DNA of 64,000 bases from Labrys sp. WJW (GCF_001676615.1 NZ_LYXZ01000011.1:1-64000), one strand, 5' to 3'; counted from the stretch's first letter, positions 9,320-18,612 are shown. Notes: a model not told the origin generated them from the sequence alone. A program made the numbers and translations.

Positions 9320-9955
9320 ATGAAAAAGCTTCTTCTCGCTACAGCAGTGACGCTGATCACCGGGGCCGCCTTTGCGGCCGACATTCCGCCCTATCAGGAG
9401 CCCGCTCCGGCCTACCAGGCACCGGCCTCGAACGTGACCTGGACGGGCTTCTATGCCGGTATCAATCTCGGCTATGGCTTTTCCGGCGACTTCGATGCCG
9501 ATCGCGGCGTCCGCCTGAACGAGGCCAGCGGCTTCACTGGCGGTGTCCAGGCCGGCTACAACATGCAGTACGATCCGATCGTGGTCGGCATCGAAGGCTC
9601 GCTGAACTATGCCGACATCACCGACAAATATGACGGCCACAAGGGCACCTACGGCTTCAACGGCTCGATCACGCCCCGTCTCGGCTACGCCATGGGCGAC
9701 TTCCTGCCCTATATCAAGGCCGGCCTGGCTTTCGGCGATACGGAGATCAATCGCTTCGGCGCCAAGGATTCGCAGTGGCAGGTCGGCTGGACCGCGGGCT
9801 TCGGTGCCGAATATCGCGTGACCCCGGAAGTGTCGGTCCGGGCGGAATACAACTATACCAGCTACGGTAAGGATGACTTCGACATCCGCAGCGGTATCGT
9901 CAAGGCCGGCTATAGCGGCAGCGACATCAAGCTGGGCGTGAACTATCACTTCTAA
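9320..9955 (+). CDS. outer-membrane beta-barrel protein, Omp25/31 type
   Basis: 211 aa, made as a precursor with signal peptide MKKLLLATAVTLITGAAFAA followed by the typical AD-x-P-P-Y start of rhizobial porin-like proteins. The body has WTGFYAGINLGYGFSG, repeated amphipathic strands, a late TAGFGAEYRVTPEVSVRAEY and the C-terminal ...GVNYHF ending in Phe, the signal for BAM-dependent insertion. Start set by CCAGGAG upstream. Expected to form an eight-stranded barrel. A strong terminator follows immediately, so it is monocistronic. Regulated perhaps by the CtrA-like sites upstream. Confidence 0.92.
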   Translation: MKKLLLATAVTLITGAAFAADIPPYQEPAPAYQAPASNVTWTGFYAGINLGYGFSGDFDADRGVRLNEASGFTGGVQAGYNMQYDPIVVGIEGSLNYADITDKYDGHKGTYGFNGSITPRLGYAMGDFLPYIKAGLAFGDTEINRFGAKDSQWQVGWTAGFGAEYRVTPEVSVRAEYNYTSYGKDDFDIRSGIVKAGYSGSDIKLGVNYHF

Positions 9956-9980
9956 TCCATTCGGAAGACAGCGCTCCGAA

Positions 9981-10009
9981 AAGGCCCGGCACAACGCCGG
10001 GCCTTTTTC
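9981..10009 (+). terminator. rho-independent terminator of the omp gene
   Basis: Perfect stem GGCCCGGC-ACAAC-GCCGGGCC followed by TTTTT, 26 bases after the stop codon. Confidence 0.95.
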
Positions 10010-10021
10010 GTTCGACGATCG

Positions 10022-10918
10022 TCAGCCGGACTGGGCCGTTGACGTCCGGCCTTCCCAGACCATGCTGCCCACCACCGCCAGGAGAACCACGCCGCCGCCC
10101 GCCAGGGCAGCCGTTCCCGGCGCTTCTCCGAAAGCAAGCCAGACCCACAGGGGCGCAAGCGGTGTCTCCAACGCCCCGATCAACGCCGTCTGGGCCGCCG
10201 GAATGAACTTCGCGCCAATGGTGAAGCAGACCAGAGCCAGGCCCATATTGCTCACGCCGAACGCCACCAGCATGCCGACCTCGCGGCCATCCATCGGCCA
10301 GCTCGACATCAAGGGCGCGCTGATCAGGGCCGGCACCAGCGCCGACAGGCAGGCCGCCGGCACCAGCGGCACATCGGGGAAGCGCCGCCGCATCACCACG
10401 AAGGCGGCCACCAGCACGGTCATCGCCAGCGCAAGGGCATCGCCGATCAGGCTCCCCTGCCCGCTGCCGCCCGCCACGGTCAGCACCACGCCCACGACGG
10501 CGAACAGGCTTGCGACCAGCACCGCCGCGGAAGCCCGTTCGCGCATCACCAGCCAGGCCAAGCCCGCCGCCACGAAAGGCACCGTCGCGTAGATGATCGA
10601 GACATGGGCCACGCTGGTAAGGCGCAGCGATGCCACGAAACAGGCCATGCCCAGGCTGGACAGCAGGCAAAAGCCCAGGCCGACCCATCCCATCGCCCTG
10701 AAGCTGCGCCAGGTGTTGCGGCCTTCCAGCGCCAGGATGAAGGCGAGGCTGGTGGCTGCGCCGAACAGGCCGCGCCAGAACAGCAGGGCGGCAATGTCGA
10801 GAGGCACCGCCCGCGTGAAATAGCCGGCCGAACTCCACAGGATGGCGGAGGCCGTCACCAGCGCCACGCCGACATGGCGCGGCGAGAATGCGGCCGGTAT
10901 GCTCCCTTCGATGGACAT
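10022..10918 (-). CDS. EamA-family (DMT superfamily) metabolite exporter
   Basis: 298 aa, ten predicted hydrophobic spans arranged as two EamA repeats (first from about residue 15, second from about 160). N-terminal half has ASAILWSSAGYFTR, the second half ALETPLAPLWVWLAFGE, which matches the conserved end of RhaT/EamA repeats (ALE-P-x-A...GE). An inner-membrane exporter of small metabolites, substrate unknown. Divergent from the WYL regulator at 11040; a 12-base direct repeat lies between. Confidence 0.9.
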   Translation of the reverse strand: MSIEGSIPAAFSPRHVGVALVTASAILWSSAGYFTRAVPLDIAALLFWRGLFGAATSLAFILALEGRNTWRSFRAMGWVGLGFCLLSSLGMACFVASLRLTSVAHVSIIYATVPFVAAGLAWLVMRERASAAVLVASLFAVVGVVLTVAGGSGQGSLIGDALALAMTVLVAAFVVMRRRFPDVPLVPAACLSALVPALISAPLMSSWPMDGREVGMLVAFGVSNMGLALVCFTIGAKFIPAAQTALIGALETPLAPLWVWLAFGEAPGTAALAGGGVVLLAVVGSMVWEGRTSTAQSG

Positions 10919-10938
10919 GGCAATCTCCGATATGGCTG

Positions 10939-10964
10939 GATGCCGATTGACAGATGCCGATTGA
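10939..10964. promoter_or_regulatory. 12-base direct repeat between exporter and WYL regulator
   Basis: GATGCCGATTGA occurs twice (10939-10950 and 10953-10964), 14 bases apart start to start. It sits 21 bases upstream of the exporter start and about 75 bases upstream of the regulator. A tandem repeat this close to a divergent regulator is a reasonable operator candidate. Confidence 0.4.
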
Positions 10965-11039
10965 AGCAGAACCCTGCTGCCAAGAATCTGTCAGCAGTCA
11001 GCGGTCTCTGCACGGACCGCAATCACCGGCTTGTTTCCC

Positions 11040-11735
11040 ATGCGTCGCACCACACGCCTGTTCGAGATCATCCAATTGCTGCGTGTCGCCAAGAAGCCGG
11101 TGACGGCCGAGGCGATCGCCACGCAACTCGAAGTCGCCAAACGCACCATCTATCGCGACATCGCTTCGCTCCAGGCCCTTTCGGTGCCTATCTATGGCGA
11201 AGCCGGCATCGGTTATGTCATGCGCTCCGGCTATGACCTGCCGCCGCTGATGCTGTCGATCGAGGAGGTCGAGGCTCTCGTGGTCGCGCTCGGACTGCTG
11301 GAGCGCACCGACGACCGCGCGCTCAAGGCGGCAGCGGGCTCGATCCGTGCCAAGATCGCCACCGTCCTGCCGATCGCCAATCGCGAGCCTATCGACAAGA
11401 CCAGCCTTTTCGTGCCGCAATGGATCCATCCCGAGCCGATCAGCATCGATCTTGCCGCCATTCGCCTGGCCATTCGCGACGAACGCAAATTGCTGCTGCA
11501 CTACGCCGACGTCGAGGGGCGGGAAAGCCGGCGGGTCATTCGCCCTATCGCCATGGTCTATTATGTCGAGGTGATGCATGTCGTGGCCTGGTGCGAACTG
11601 CGCCGGGACTTCCGCAGTTTCAGGGCCGACCGCATCCGCCATTGCGAGGCCATGCAGGAGCGTTTCGAGGGAGAGAGCGCTGCTTTGCGCGCGGCCTGGG
11701 AGGCACGCCAGCGTGAAGAAGCAGGGCAGCGGTAG
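11040..11735 (+). CDS. YafY-type HTH transcriptional regulator with WYL domain
   Basis: 231 aa. N-terminal DeoR-like winged helix (RRTTRLFEIIQLL...TAEAIATQLEVAKRTIYRDIASL, residues 1-60), then a WYL ligand-sensing domain with RRVIRPIAMVYYVEVMHVVAWCELRRDFRSFRADRI. Such proteins sense small molecules or nucleotides and often control the adjacent gene, here probably the divergent EamA exporter. ATG 11040 preferred to the TTG at 11031. The TAG stop is the first triplet of a repeat element (see 11733-11835). Confidence 0.9.
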   Translation: MRRTTRLFEIIQLLRVAKKPVTAEAIATQLEVAKRTIYRDIASLQALSVPIYGEAGIGYVMRSGYDLPPLMLSIEEVEALVVALGLLERTDDRALKAAAGSIRAKIATVLPIANREPIDKTSLFVPQWIHPEPISIDLAAIRLAIRDERKLLLHYADVEGRESRRVIRPIAMVYYVEVMHVVAWCELRRDFRSFRADRIRHCEAMQERFEGESAALRAAWEARQREEAGQR

Positions 11736-11835
11736 AGCAAAGCGCGTTCAAGACTGAACGCTTGTTTGCTCTAACTCCTTGGTTCGACGCGTCTTTGCGA
11801 TTCGAGGTGACTCCGTCAAATCGCAAAACGCCATA
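11733..11835 (+). repeat. two-hairpin TA element, copy A2
   Basis: Left hairpin TAGAGCAAAGCGCG...TTTGCTCTA, linker ACTCCTTGGTTCGACGCG, right hairpin TCTTTGCGATT...AAATCGCAAAACGC, ending CATA. The opening TAG is the stop codon of the WYL regulator gene. Confidence 0.9.
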
Positions 11836-11844
11836 GCGCCCGGT

Positions 11845-12006
11845 TAGGCTTTCAGGCCGAGCCTCGAAAGTACTGATCCGTCGAAAACGGGTTTCCCTGG
11901 GATCACAGGCATCCTTGCCTGCTCTTCCGGTCCTCTTGCCGGTGCGTTCACGGAAGCAGGCAAGGATGCCTGCGATTGTCTATTCGAATCCAGTCCTGAA
12001 AGCCTA
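11845..12006. repeat. 162-base inverted repeat with TA ends and a nested inner repeat
   Basis: Perfect 12-base ends: TAGGCTTTCAGG at 11845-11856 and CCTGAAAGCCTA at 11995-12006. Inside is a second inverted repeat: CAGGCATCCTTGCCTG near 11906 and CAGGCAAGGATGCCTG near 11956, each arm itself a small hairpin. No ORF. Together with copy A2 it fills the 342 bases between the WYL gene and the GST gene. Looks like a small non-autonomous mobile element. Confidence 0.65.
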
Positions 12007-12077
12007 GCTTGTGGATGCCTCCAGCCCGGCGGCCATCGGGCTGGAAGCGTGAGGGGCCGCCGTTCAGGCCCATCGTT

Positions 12078-12677
12078 TCATTGCGGACGCGTCAGGCCGA
12101 AAGCCGGGATTTCCGCCTCGAAGGCGGCCAGCCAGGCTTGCAGCTTGGGATGATGCTGCCGCCAGGTTCCGGCAAAGCGCAAATCGAGATAGCCGAGCGC
12201 GCAGGCCAGCGCGATGCTTCCCGCGTCCAATGCCGGGTCGAAGCCCCCTGCCCGTGCCTCGAATTGAGCCAGGCCACGCGCGACCTTGCCGGCCTGGATG
12301 TCGAGCCATTTGGCGCTGCGCTGGTCTTCGGGACGTATCCTTGCTTCATAGACCTGGAGCAGGGAGGCATCCATGATGCCGTCCGCAAGGGCCTGACGGG
12401 TCAGCACCTCATAGCGTTCCGGGCCCTGCGGCATGATCCGCCCGCCTCCTGCGAGGTGGTCGAGATAATCGAGAATGACCCGGCTGTCGTAGAGGATCGT
12501 CCCGTCCTCCAGGATCAGCACCGGGATCTTGCCGAGCGGGTTCTGCCCGCGCAGGCTGTCCTGCGGATCATTGGTATCCGCCGGGACCACGGTGATGCGA
12601 TCGGACAGGCCGAGATAGTGGGCGGCGATCTTGACCTTCCGGCCGAAGGGCGAAGGCGGCGAGGAGCGCAATTGCAT
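12078..12677 (-). CDS. glutathione S-transferase family protein
   Basis: 199 aa cytosolic thiol transferase. Thioredoxin-like N-terminal domain: SSPPSPFGRKVKIAAHYLGL (catalytic Ser expected in the SPPS-PF region), the cis-Pro motif GKIPVLILEDG and the glutathione-binding Asp-Ser of ILYDSRVILDYLD. An all-helical C-terminal domain with DPALDAGSIALACALGYLDLR follows (the helix-6 N-capping Asp motif). Substrate unknown. Confidence 0.92.
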   Translation of the reverse strand: MQLRSSPPSPFGRKVKIAAHYLGLSDRITVVPADTNDPQDSLRGQNPLGKIPVLILEDGTILYDSRVILDYLDHLAGGGRIMPQGPERYEVLTRQALADGIMDASLLQVYEARIRPEDQRSAKWLDIQAGKVARGLAQFEARAGGFDPALDAGSIALACALGYLDLRFAGTWRQHHPKLQAWLAAFEAEIPAFGLTRPQ

Positions 12678-12770
12678 GATGGAGCCGAAATCCAGGTGCT
12701 GGAATCACGAGCGCCTGCAAGCGCTCATCCATCCATTACCGCATTTCAGCCGCAAGTGCGGAAATACCGA

Positions 12771-12983
12771 TCAGGCCTTCACCAGATTGACGGCCTTCGG
12801 TCCCTTGCCCTTCTTGTCGGGCTCGACATCGAAGGAGATCTTCTGGCCTTCAGACAATGTACCCAGACCGGAACTCTCGACTGCGGTGATGTGAACAAAG
12901 ATGTCGCGTCCACCATCGTCAGGCGTTATGAAGCCATAGCCTTTTTGGGTGTTGAAGAACTTGACGGTGCCGCTCTGCGCCAT
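12771..12983 (-). CDS. cold-shock protein, CspA family
   Basis: 70 aa single OB-fold RNA/ssDNA-binding protein. RNP1 (KGYGFITP) and RNP2 (DIFVHITAV) are intact, and the N-terminus MAQSGTVKFFN is standard. GGGAG lies six bases before the ATG. The chain ends GKGPKAVNLVKA. An upstream in-frame extension to 13121 is only readthrough of the leader. Likely acts as an RNA chaperone; no cold-box element was identifiable by eye. Confidence 0.96.
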   Translation of the reverse strand: MAQSGTVKFFNTQKGYGFITPDDGGRDIFVHITAVESSGLGTLSEGQKISFDVEPDKKGKGPKAVNLVKA

Positions 12984-13145
12984 CTTACGCTCCCAGTCCC
13001 GATCTGGCCGGATGACCAGATCCATTCCACACCAGTACGCAATGAGTTTCATCCAAAGGACGTTTGTACGCAAGAGGCGATATCGGCTGCTGGATCGATA
13101 GGCCTTTGCCGCACCGGACAAATTTCACCGATACTGGAAATCCCC

Positions 13146-14054
13146 ATGGGCGAAGACATACCTTACAACCGCGAGGCGCCATCCCCGGGCGTCCTCGAGG
13201 AATTGTCTCCGGGTGTCCGCCGCATCCTGGCTTCCAATGGTGGTGCCTTCACCTTTACCGGTACCTGTTCCTATATCGTCGGACGCGGCAAGGTTGCCAT
13301 CATCGACCCCGGACCGGACGATCCTGGCCACGCCGCTGCCATGCTCGCGGCCGTACGCGGCGAGGAAGTGGTGGCGATTGCCGTCACCCACACCCACCGG
13401 GACCATTCACCGGGTGTGCCGGCGCTGGTATCGGCCACCGGGGCGCCCACCTACGGCGCCGGCCCGCATCGCAGCGCCCGCCCCTTGCACGACGGCGAGA
13501 TCAATCTGCTCGATGCCGCCGGCGACCTTGCCTTCCGGCCCGACGTGGTCCTGGCAGAGGGCGATCGTTTCGGTCCGCCGGACTGGCCGTTGACGGCGCT
13601 GGCGACGCCCGGCCACTGCGCCAACCACCTCGCCTTTTCGCTGGAGGCGGACAAGGTGCTGTTGTCGGGCGACCATGTCATGGCCTGGTCCACCAGCATC
13701 GTCGCCCCACCCGACGGCTCGATGGGGGACTACATGGCTTCGCTGGAGAAGCTCCTCGGCAGGCCGGAGGCCCGCTATTTCCCCGGTCATGGCGGGCCGG
13801 TCGAACAGCCCCAGCGCTTCGTGCGCGCGATGATCCAGCACCGCCGCATGCGCGAGGCGTCGATCCTTCAGGCGCTCGGCGAAGGCCCCGCGCCGATCAC
13901 ACCCTTGACCGCCAGGGTTTACGCGGGACTTCCCGCCGGCTTGCAGGGAGCCGCGGCCCTCAATCTGTTCGCCCATCTCGAAGACCTGGTCCAGCGCGGC
14001 AAGGTCGTCACCGAGGGGGATCCTTCCATGGCGGGCCGCTACTGGCTCGCCTGA
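13146..14054 (+). CDS. metallo-beta-lactamase fold hydrolase (LACTB2-like)
   Basis: 302 aa. Metal-binding HTHRDH (HxHxDH), a second-site His in TPGHCANHLAF, Asp in LLSGDHVMAW and His in YFPGHGGPV complete the dinuclear zinc set. The C-terminal 60-70 residues (RRMREASILQAL...LFAHLEDLVQRGKV) form a winged-helix-like tail as in LACTB2, a single-strand-specific RNase; other family members act on thioesters. Starts at ATG 13146 after PGD-free leader; the much longer ORF upstream is the antisense of the GST and cold-shock genes. Its last 16 bases overlap the convergent DUF1499 gene. Confidence 0.9.
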   Translation: MGEDIPYNREAPSPGVLEELSPGVRRILASNGGAFTFTGTCSYIVGRGKVAIIDPGPDDPGHAAAMLAAVRGEEVVAIAVTHTHRDHSPGVPALVSATGAPTYGAGPHRSARPLHDGEINLLDAAGDLAFRPDVVLAEGDRFGPPDWPLTALATPGHCANHLAFSLEADKVLLSGDHVMAWSTSIVAPPDGSMGDYMASLEKLLGRPEARYFPGHGGPVEQPQRFVRAMIQHRRMREASILQALGEGPAPITPLTARVYAGLPAGLQGAAALNLFAHLEDLVQRGKVVTEGDPSMAGRYWLA

Positions 14055-14911
14055 TCCGGCGTCAGGGCCCGATCGCGCAATTCGGCCATGAAGCTCTGCA
14101 CATGCTTGGCGTTGGCCCCGAAATCATAGGAGCCGTAGCGAGCAGCCGAGCGCATGTCGATGCGCGTCTTGCCGCCCTCGCTCCGGACGCGGAGTGCGAT
14201 GTCGTCGACAGTACCCAGAATGGTGGATGAGGCGACCGCCTCGATGCGATCGCCGAAGCGCCTTTGCGCAGCGGGCGAGCCGCCCATCGCGTCGGGGTCC
14301 ACGGGATCGCCATCGCCGCGGATGCTGTCGGGCAGGCGGATACGCGCGGCCATCTCGCCAAAGCGCAGATCGCCCACAACCTGCCAGCGCCTTTCCCGCA
14401 TCAGGCGGAGGGCAATCTTGCGGATATCGTCCGGCGGCACGTCGAGGAGAATCGACTGGATCTGCGGCAAGGCCTCGCGCTGATAGCCCGCCAGCCCCGC
14501 TGCATAGGTGGTGGAATTGGCGTCCGCCGCGCGTGTGCGGTTGGCATGGGCCAAGGGCGGAGGATCATCGGGATCTGTGCTGACATCGACGATGTCAGGC
14601 ACGCTGAGGGCAAGGCTGGTGGCGATCGCCGCGGGCCCCAGCACCAGAATGGCAAGCAGGAAGGCGCTGAAGGCCCGGCCGAAGCCTCGTTCGCCCTTGC
14701 GCCAGATCACCTGGAAGGCGATCACGGCGCAGAGCAGGGCGGCGCAGGCTGCCAGCAGCCCCGCGCACAGGGCGGCAAAACCGGCCTTGAGCGGAGCGAG
14801 ATGAAAGCGCAGCAGCACCAGCGCGATCAGCACCACCTCGAAGGCGAAGACCGCCAGGCTCTGCGCGGTACGGGCCCAGCCGGTTGGCGGAGGCGCCGGA
14901 CGTCGCAGCAT
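14039..14911 (-). CDS. DUF1499 membrane protein
   Basis: 290 aa. Three N-terminal membrane spans (SLAVFAFEVVLIALVLLRF; FAALCAGLLAACAALLCAVIAF; AFLLAILVLGPAAIATSLAL) then a soluble domain from about residue 105 matching DUF1499: DIVDVSTDPDDPP, SILLDVPPDDI, RRWQVVGD, and STILGTVDDIALRVR followed by RIDMRSAARYGSYDFGAN. Function not known. Starts with a one-base overlap (TGATG) on the HAD gene stop, so the two are translationally coupled. Confidence 0.88.
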   Translation of the reverse strand: MLRRPAPPPTGWARTAQSLAVFAFEVVLIALVLLRFHLAPLKAGFAALCAGLLAACAALLCAVIAFQVIWRKGERGFGRAFSAFLLAILVLGPAAIATSLALSVPDIVDVSTDPDDPPPLAHANRTRAADANSTTYAAGLAGYQREALPQIQSILLDVPPDDIRKIALRLMRERRWQVVGDLRFGEMAARIRLPDSIRGDGDPVDPDAMGGSPAAQRRFGDRIEAVASSTILGTVDDIALRVRSEGGKTRIDMRSAARYGSYDFGANAKHVQSFMAELRDRALTPDQASQ

Positions 14912-15624
14912 CAGGGCGCATCCGCCAGCGACTGCAGGAGATCCGGCAGGTCCATCACACTCTCGATGACGTGATCGGCATGCGGCGCCAATTCCTCCCG
15001 CTTCGCGAAACCGCTGAGCACGGCGATGGCCGTGCCGCCGGCCGCCTTGACGGCATGAAGGTCATGGGTGGAGTCGCCGACCAGGGCGATTTCCTGGGGT
15101 GCCACGCCGAAGGCCTGGGCAAAGCCGAGCACCGGGCCCGGCTCCGGCTTGCGCCCATGCCCTGAATCATAGCCAAGCACGGCGTCGAGCCAGGGAATCA
15201 GGCCGAGCTTCTCGCAGTGGGCGCGGGCGCCCGCCTCGGAATCATTGGTGCAGATGCCCAGTAGATAGCCTCGGCTCTTCAGGGTGGACAGAAGCCAGGG
15301 CGGATCACCGATGGGCGTGACATGTTTCAGGCCCTCCTCGATGAAGATGCGGTCCATCTGTTCGAAGAAGGCGGTATCGGCAACCTCCCCGAGCACTTCG
15401 GCCCAGGCGACGCCGTAATCGGCCGAAGATTCGGCCACCAGCACCGAATGCGGCAGGATGCGGTGGCTCGCCAGGTCATAGTCGTTGATCTCGACCAGCC
15501 GAGCCATCTTCTCGGGGTCGCCACCGCTCAGGCGCTGCATCGCGGCATAGGCGGCAGCGCTCCAGGTGAGGTGAAAGTCGACCAGGGTCCCGTCCTTGTC
15601 GAAGAGTATGGCGCGTATCGGCAT
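14911..15624 (-). CDS. HAD-family hydrolase (phosphoglycolate-phosphatase-like)
   Basis: 237 aa. HAD motif I DKDGTLVDF with nucleophile Asp, motif II Thr in GICTND, motif III Lys in GRKPEPGPV, motif IV VGDSTHDLHAVKAAG. The helical cap between motifs I and II makes it subclass I, like Gph. Note Lys instead of the usual Met/Leu after the nucleophile (FDKDGTL). Probably a small phosphatase; substrate unknown. Coupled to the DUF1499 gene. Confidence 0.9.
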   Translation of the reverse strand: MPIRAILFDKDGTLVDFHLTWSAAAYAAMQRLSGGDPEKMARLVEINDYDLASHRILPHSVLVAESSADYGVAWAEVLGEVADTAFFEQMDRIFIEEGLKHVTPIGDPPWLLSTLKSRGYLLGICTNDSEAGARAHCEKLGLIPWLDAVLGYDSGHGRKPEPGPVLGFAQAFGVAPQEIALVGDSTHDLHAVKAAGGTAIAVLSGFAKREELAPHADHVIESVMDLPDLLQSLADAP

Positions 15625-15907
15625 GGCGAATCCCAGTCTACAGCCCTTTCTCGCCCTCCATAAGGAATTTGGCAGGCGCGGCATACCGAATTCGCGCGGA
15701 AACAGGAGGCTGGAACAAGAGATCGTCCATTGAGCGTCAAACCCAGCACCCGAACCGGCACGTTGGTGGAAATCGCCGCCTTCCCGAGATTTCGCGGCGC
15801 GAGCATATTGCGGAATCTCATGCTAAATCCCATCTCTTGGGCGCATGTGGGCCTTGTGCCACGGTGGCGGGCTGCCCATCAGGGGGCCGGCGGGAGAGAT
15901 TTTGAAT

Positions 15908-16840
15908 ATGCGTGACCCCTATAGCGTCCTTGGCGTTTCCAAGACGGCAAGCTTGGCTGAGATCAAGAAGGCCTTCCGGAAGCTCGCCAAGCAGTACCAC
16001 CCCGATCAGAACAAGGATGCCAAAGCCGCGGCGAAGTTCGCCGAGGTCAACAGCGCCTATGAAATCGTCGGCGACGAGAAGAAGCGGGGCCAGTTCGACC
16101 GCGGCGAGATCGATGCTGAGGGCAAGCCGCGCTTCCAGGGCTTCGAGGCCGCGGGCGGCCCCGGTGGCTTCGGGCGCGACACCGGCGGCTTCGAGTTCAA
16201 TTTCGGTGGCGGTCGCGGCGGCAGCGGCGGCGGTGGAGGTTTCGCGGGCGGTTTCGACGATATCCTCAGCGAGATGTTCGGTGGACGTGCTCAGCGCGGC
16301 GGCGGTTCGCGCGGCTCGGCGCCCCGCGGCGAGGACATTCAGGTGACCGGTCAGATTCCCTTCACGGTCTGGGCGTTGGGCGGCAAGACACGGGTCGAGC
16401 TCGGGCCGGGCCGCATGGTGGACGCTTCCATTCCGGCCGGCATCGCTCCAGGCAAGACCATTCGCCTCAGGGGCCAGGGCGAGCCGAGCTCGTTCGGGGG
16501 CGAGCCCGGCGATGCGCTGATCACGGTGGCCGTGGCACCGCATGAGACGTTTCGTGCCGAAGGCAAGAATGTTCGCGTCGACGTCAACGTGACCCTCTAC
16601 GAGGCCGCTCTCGGCGCCAAGGTGCGCGTGCCGACGCTCGACGGTTCGGTCGATCTCACCTTGCCCGCCGGCACGACCGGGCTGCGCTCCTTCCGCCTCA
16701 AGGGCAAGGGCGTGCAGGCCAAGGATGGGGCCGGCGACCTCATAGTCCAGCCCCGGATCATCATGCCGGGCAAGATCGATCCCGAACTCGAGGCGGCCCT
16801 CGTAAAGCTGCGCGACAAGGGCTACGACATCGGGCGTTGA
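15908..16840 (+). CDS. DnaJ C-terminal domain chaperone (CbpA-like)
   Basis: 310 aa co-chaperone of DnaK. N-terminal J domain with the HPD motif (QYHPDQNKD), then a long Gly-rich linker (residues about 80-130), and two C-terminal substrate-binding beta domains ([58 protein letters not shown]). No Cys-rich zinc finger, so type B/CbpA rather than DnaJ itself. Start ATG 15908 has GGGAGAG upstream. Convergent with aroC across an inverted repeat. Confidence 0.93.
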   Translation: MRDPYSVLGVSKTASLAEIKKAFRKLAKQYHPDQNKDAKAAAKFAEVNSAYEIVGDEKKRGQFDRGEIDAEGKPRFQGFEAAGGPGGFGRDTGGFEFNFGGGRGGSGGGGGFAGGFDDILSEMFGGRAQRGGGSRGSAPRGEDIQVTGQIPFTVWALGGKTRVELGPGRMVDASIPAGIAPGKTIRLRGQGEPSSFGGEPGDALITVAVAPHETFRAEGKNVRVDVNVTLYEAALGAKVRVPTLDGSVDLTLPAGTTGLRSFRLKGKGVQAKDGAGDLIVQPRIIMPGKIDPELEAALVKLRDKGYDIGR

Positions 16841-16842
16841 AT

Positions 16843-16908
16843 CGGGGGCGGGTCTTCAGACCCGCCATCAGGCGGTGCATGTCGGCGGGCCTGAAGACCC
16901 ACACCCCG
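16843..16908. terminator. nested inverted repeat between dnaJ-like and aroC, likely bidirectional terminator
   Basis: Left arm GGGGGCGGGTCTTCAGACCCGCC and right arm GGCGGGCCTGAAGACCCACACCCC pair with few mismatches; each arm is also a mini-hairpin around TTCA/TGAA. Sits exactly between the stops of two convergent genes. No T-run, so either rho-independent-like pausing or just a repeat. Confidence 0.55.
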
Positions 16909-18024
16909 TTATTTCTCGAATGGCCAGGCCACCGGCGTGCCGACCTGCCCGCGATGGCGCAGAAGATGGTCGGCCAGCACGCAGGCCATCATCGCCTCTC
17001 CCACCGGCACGGCGCGGATGCCGACGCAGGGGTCATGGCGTCCCTTGGTGACGATATCGGTGTCGCGGCCGTAGCGGTCGACCGTACGGCGCTCCTGCAG
17101 GATGGAGGAGGTCGGCTTCACCGCAAAGCGCACCACCACCGGCTGGCCGGTGGAGATGCCGCCGAGAATGCCGCCGGCATGATTGGAGAGGAACAGCGGC
17201 CTTCCGTCATTGCCCATGCGCATCTCGTCGGCATTTGCCTCGCCTCCGAGCTCGGCAGCGGCAAAGCCATCCCCGATCTCCACGCCCTTGACCGCATTGA
17301 TGCTCATCATCGCCGCCGCAAGATCCGAATCGAGCTTGCCATAGATCGGAGCACCGAGGCCTGGCTGCACTCCTTCGGCCACCACCTCGATCACCGCACC
17401 GATCGAAGAGCCGGCCTTGCGTATGCCGTCGAGATATTCCTCGAAGAAGGCGGCCGCGACCGGGTCCGGGCAGAAGAACGGATTGGCGTCCACCGCCTCC
17501 CAATCCCAGCGGCTGCGATCGATCTTGTGCGGCCCCATCTGCACGAGCGCGCCGCGGACGGTCACGCCGGACAGGACCTGCCGGGCCACCGCCCCGGCCG
17601 CTACGCGGGCTGCCGTCTCGCGAGCCGAGGATCGTCCGCCGCCACGATAGTCGCGAATGCCGTATTTGACGTCATAGGCATAGTCGGCGTGGCCGGGGCG
17701 ATACTTGTCCTTGATCTCCCCGTAATCCTTCGAACGCTGATCGACATTCTCGATCATCAGATGGATCGGCGTCCCCGTGGTCAGCAACTGCCCGCTCGCC
17801 TCGTCCGCCATCACGCCGGAGAGGATGCGTACGGCATCGGGTTCGCGACGCTGCGTGGTGAAGCGGCTCTGGCCCGGCTTGCGGCGGTCGAGGAAGCCCT
17901 GGATCATCGCCTCGCTGATCGGCAGACGCGGCGGGCAGCCATCGATCACGCAGCCCAGCGCCACGCCGTGGCTCTCGCCATAGGTGGTAACGCGGAAGAG
18001 ATGGCCGAAGCTGTTAAAGGACAT
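16909..18024 (-). CDS. aroC: chorismate synthase
   Basis: Converts 5-enolpyruvylshikimate 3-phosphate to chorismate using reduced FMN; last step of the shikimate pathway. 371 aa. Family signatures in order: [81 protein letters not shown] followed by GGRSSARET, and the [15 protein letters not shown] end. Complete. Confidence 0.97.
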   Translation of the reverse strand: MSFNSFGHLFRVTTYGESHGVALGCVIDGCPPRLPISEAMIQGFLDRRKPGQSRFTTQRREPDAVRILSGVMADEASGQLLTTGTPIHLMIENVDQRSKDYGEIKDKYRPGHADYAYDVKYGIRDYRGGGRSSARETAARVAAGAVARQVLSGVTVRGALVQMGPHKIDRSRWDWEAVDANPFFCPDPVAAAFFEEYLDGIRKAGSSIGAVIEVVAEGVQPGLGAPIYGKLDSDLAAAMMSINAVKGVEIGDGFAAAELGGEANADEMRMGNDGRPLFLSNHAGGILGGISTGQPVVVRFAVKPTSSILQERRTVDRYGRDTDIVTKGRHDPCVGIRAVPVGEAMMACVLADHLLRHRGQVGTPVAWPFEK

Positions 18025-18309
18025 GGGAACTCGCAGGGAACAAGTGATGGCCGCCTTCTACAGCATTCGCGCCAAAACTCAATTTCGGCCGTGCCCCGAT
18101 AGGGTCGAAGGTCTCCTGCAAACGCATCCGGAGCCATGCAAGGCGATCAGAATAAGCAAGGCATAACCTGACATCGAAATAGGATTCGATCAGACACCGC
18201 CGCTGAATTCTCAAACGAAGGTCAAAATTCGGCCATGTCATGGTTCCATGCCTGGAGCGGGCTGGGTATCGAAATCGTTACCGAAATCGAATATACTGGA
18301 GGAAATACC

Positions 18310-18612
18310 ATGAACGTCCGCCATTTTGGTCTGCTTCCGGCAATTGCATTGGCACTTTCCTTGGGTGTGGGCGCAGCTTCTGCACAGACGACGCCTGAGA
18401 CCACGCCACCTGCGACGGCCGCGCCAACCGAACAGATGGCGCCGAGTGCCACGCCTACGACCCCGAAGGCCAAGAAACCGGCAGTCGATGCCAGCAAGAA
18501 GGCGGCCATTTCCAAGGCCTGCTCCGACGCCGCCGACAAGCAGGGGCTGAAGGGCAAGCCCCGCAAGAAGTTCCGCGAAAGCTGCAAGCGCAAGGGTGGC
18601 CCGGTTACCTGA
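18310..18612 (+). CDS. PsiF-repeat-like small exported protein
   Basis: 100 aa. Signal peptide ending ASAQ, a Thr/Pro-rich linker (TTPETTPPATAAPT), then a basic domain: KAAISKACSDAADKQGLKG followed by KPRKKFRESCKRK. The spaced two-Cys, A-D-x-x-G-L-x-G-x-x-R-K-x-F pattern matches the PsiF repeat of phosphate-starvation-inducible PsiF proteins (one repeat here, two in E. coli). GGAGGAAATACC precedes the ATG. Periplasmic, role unknown. Confidence 0.8.
   Translation: MNVRHFGLLPAIALALSLGVGAASAQTTPETTPPATAAPTEQMAPSATPTTPKAKKPAVDASKKAAISKACSDAADKQGLKGKPRKKFRESCKRKGGPVT

Noticed and set aside
11770..11800. tRNA-like GGTTCGA words
   Set aside because: They belong to the linker of the repeat element; no cloverleaf can be drawn around them.
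12009..13145. Long plus-strand open frame leading into the metallo-beta-lactamase-fold gene
   Set aside because: It is the antisense of the GST and cold-shock genes; recognisable protein sequence begins only at ATG 13146.
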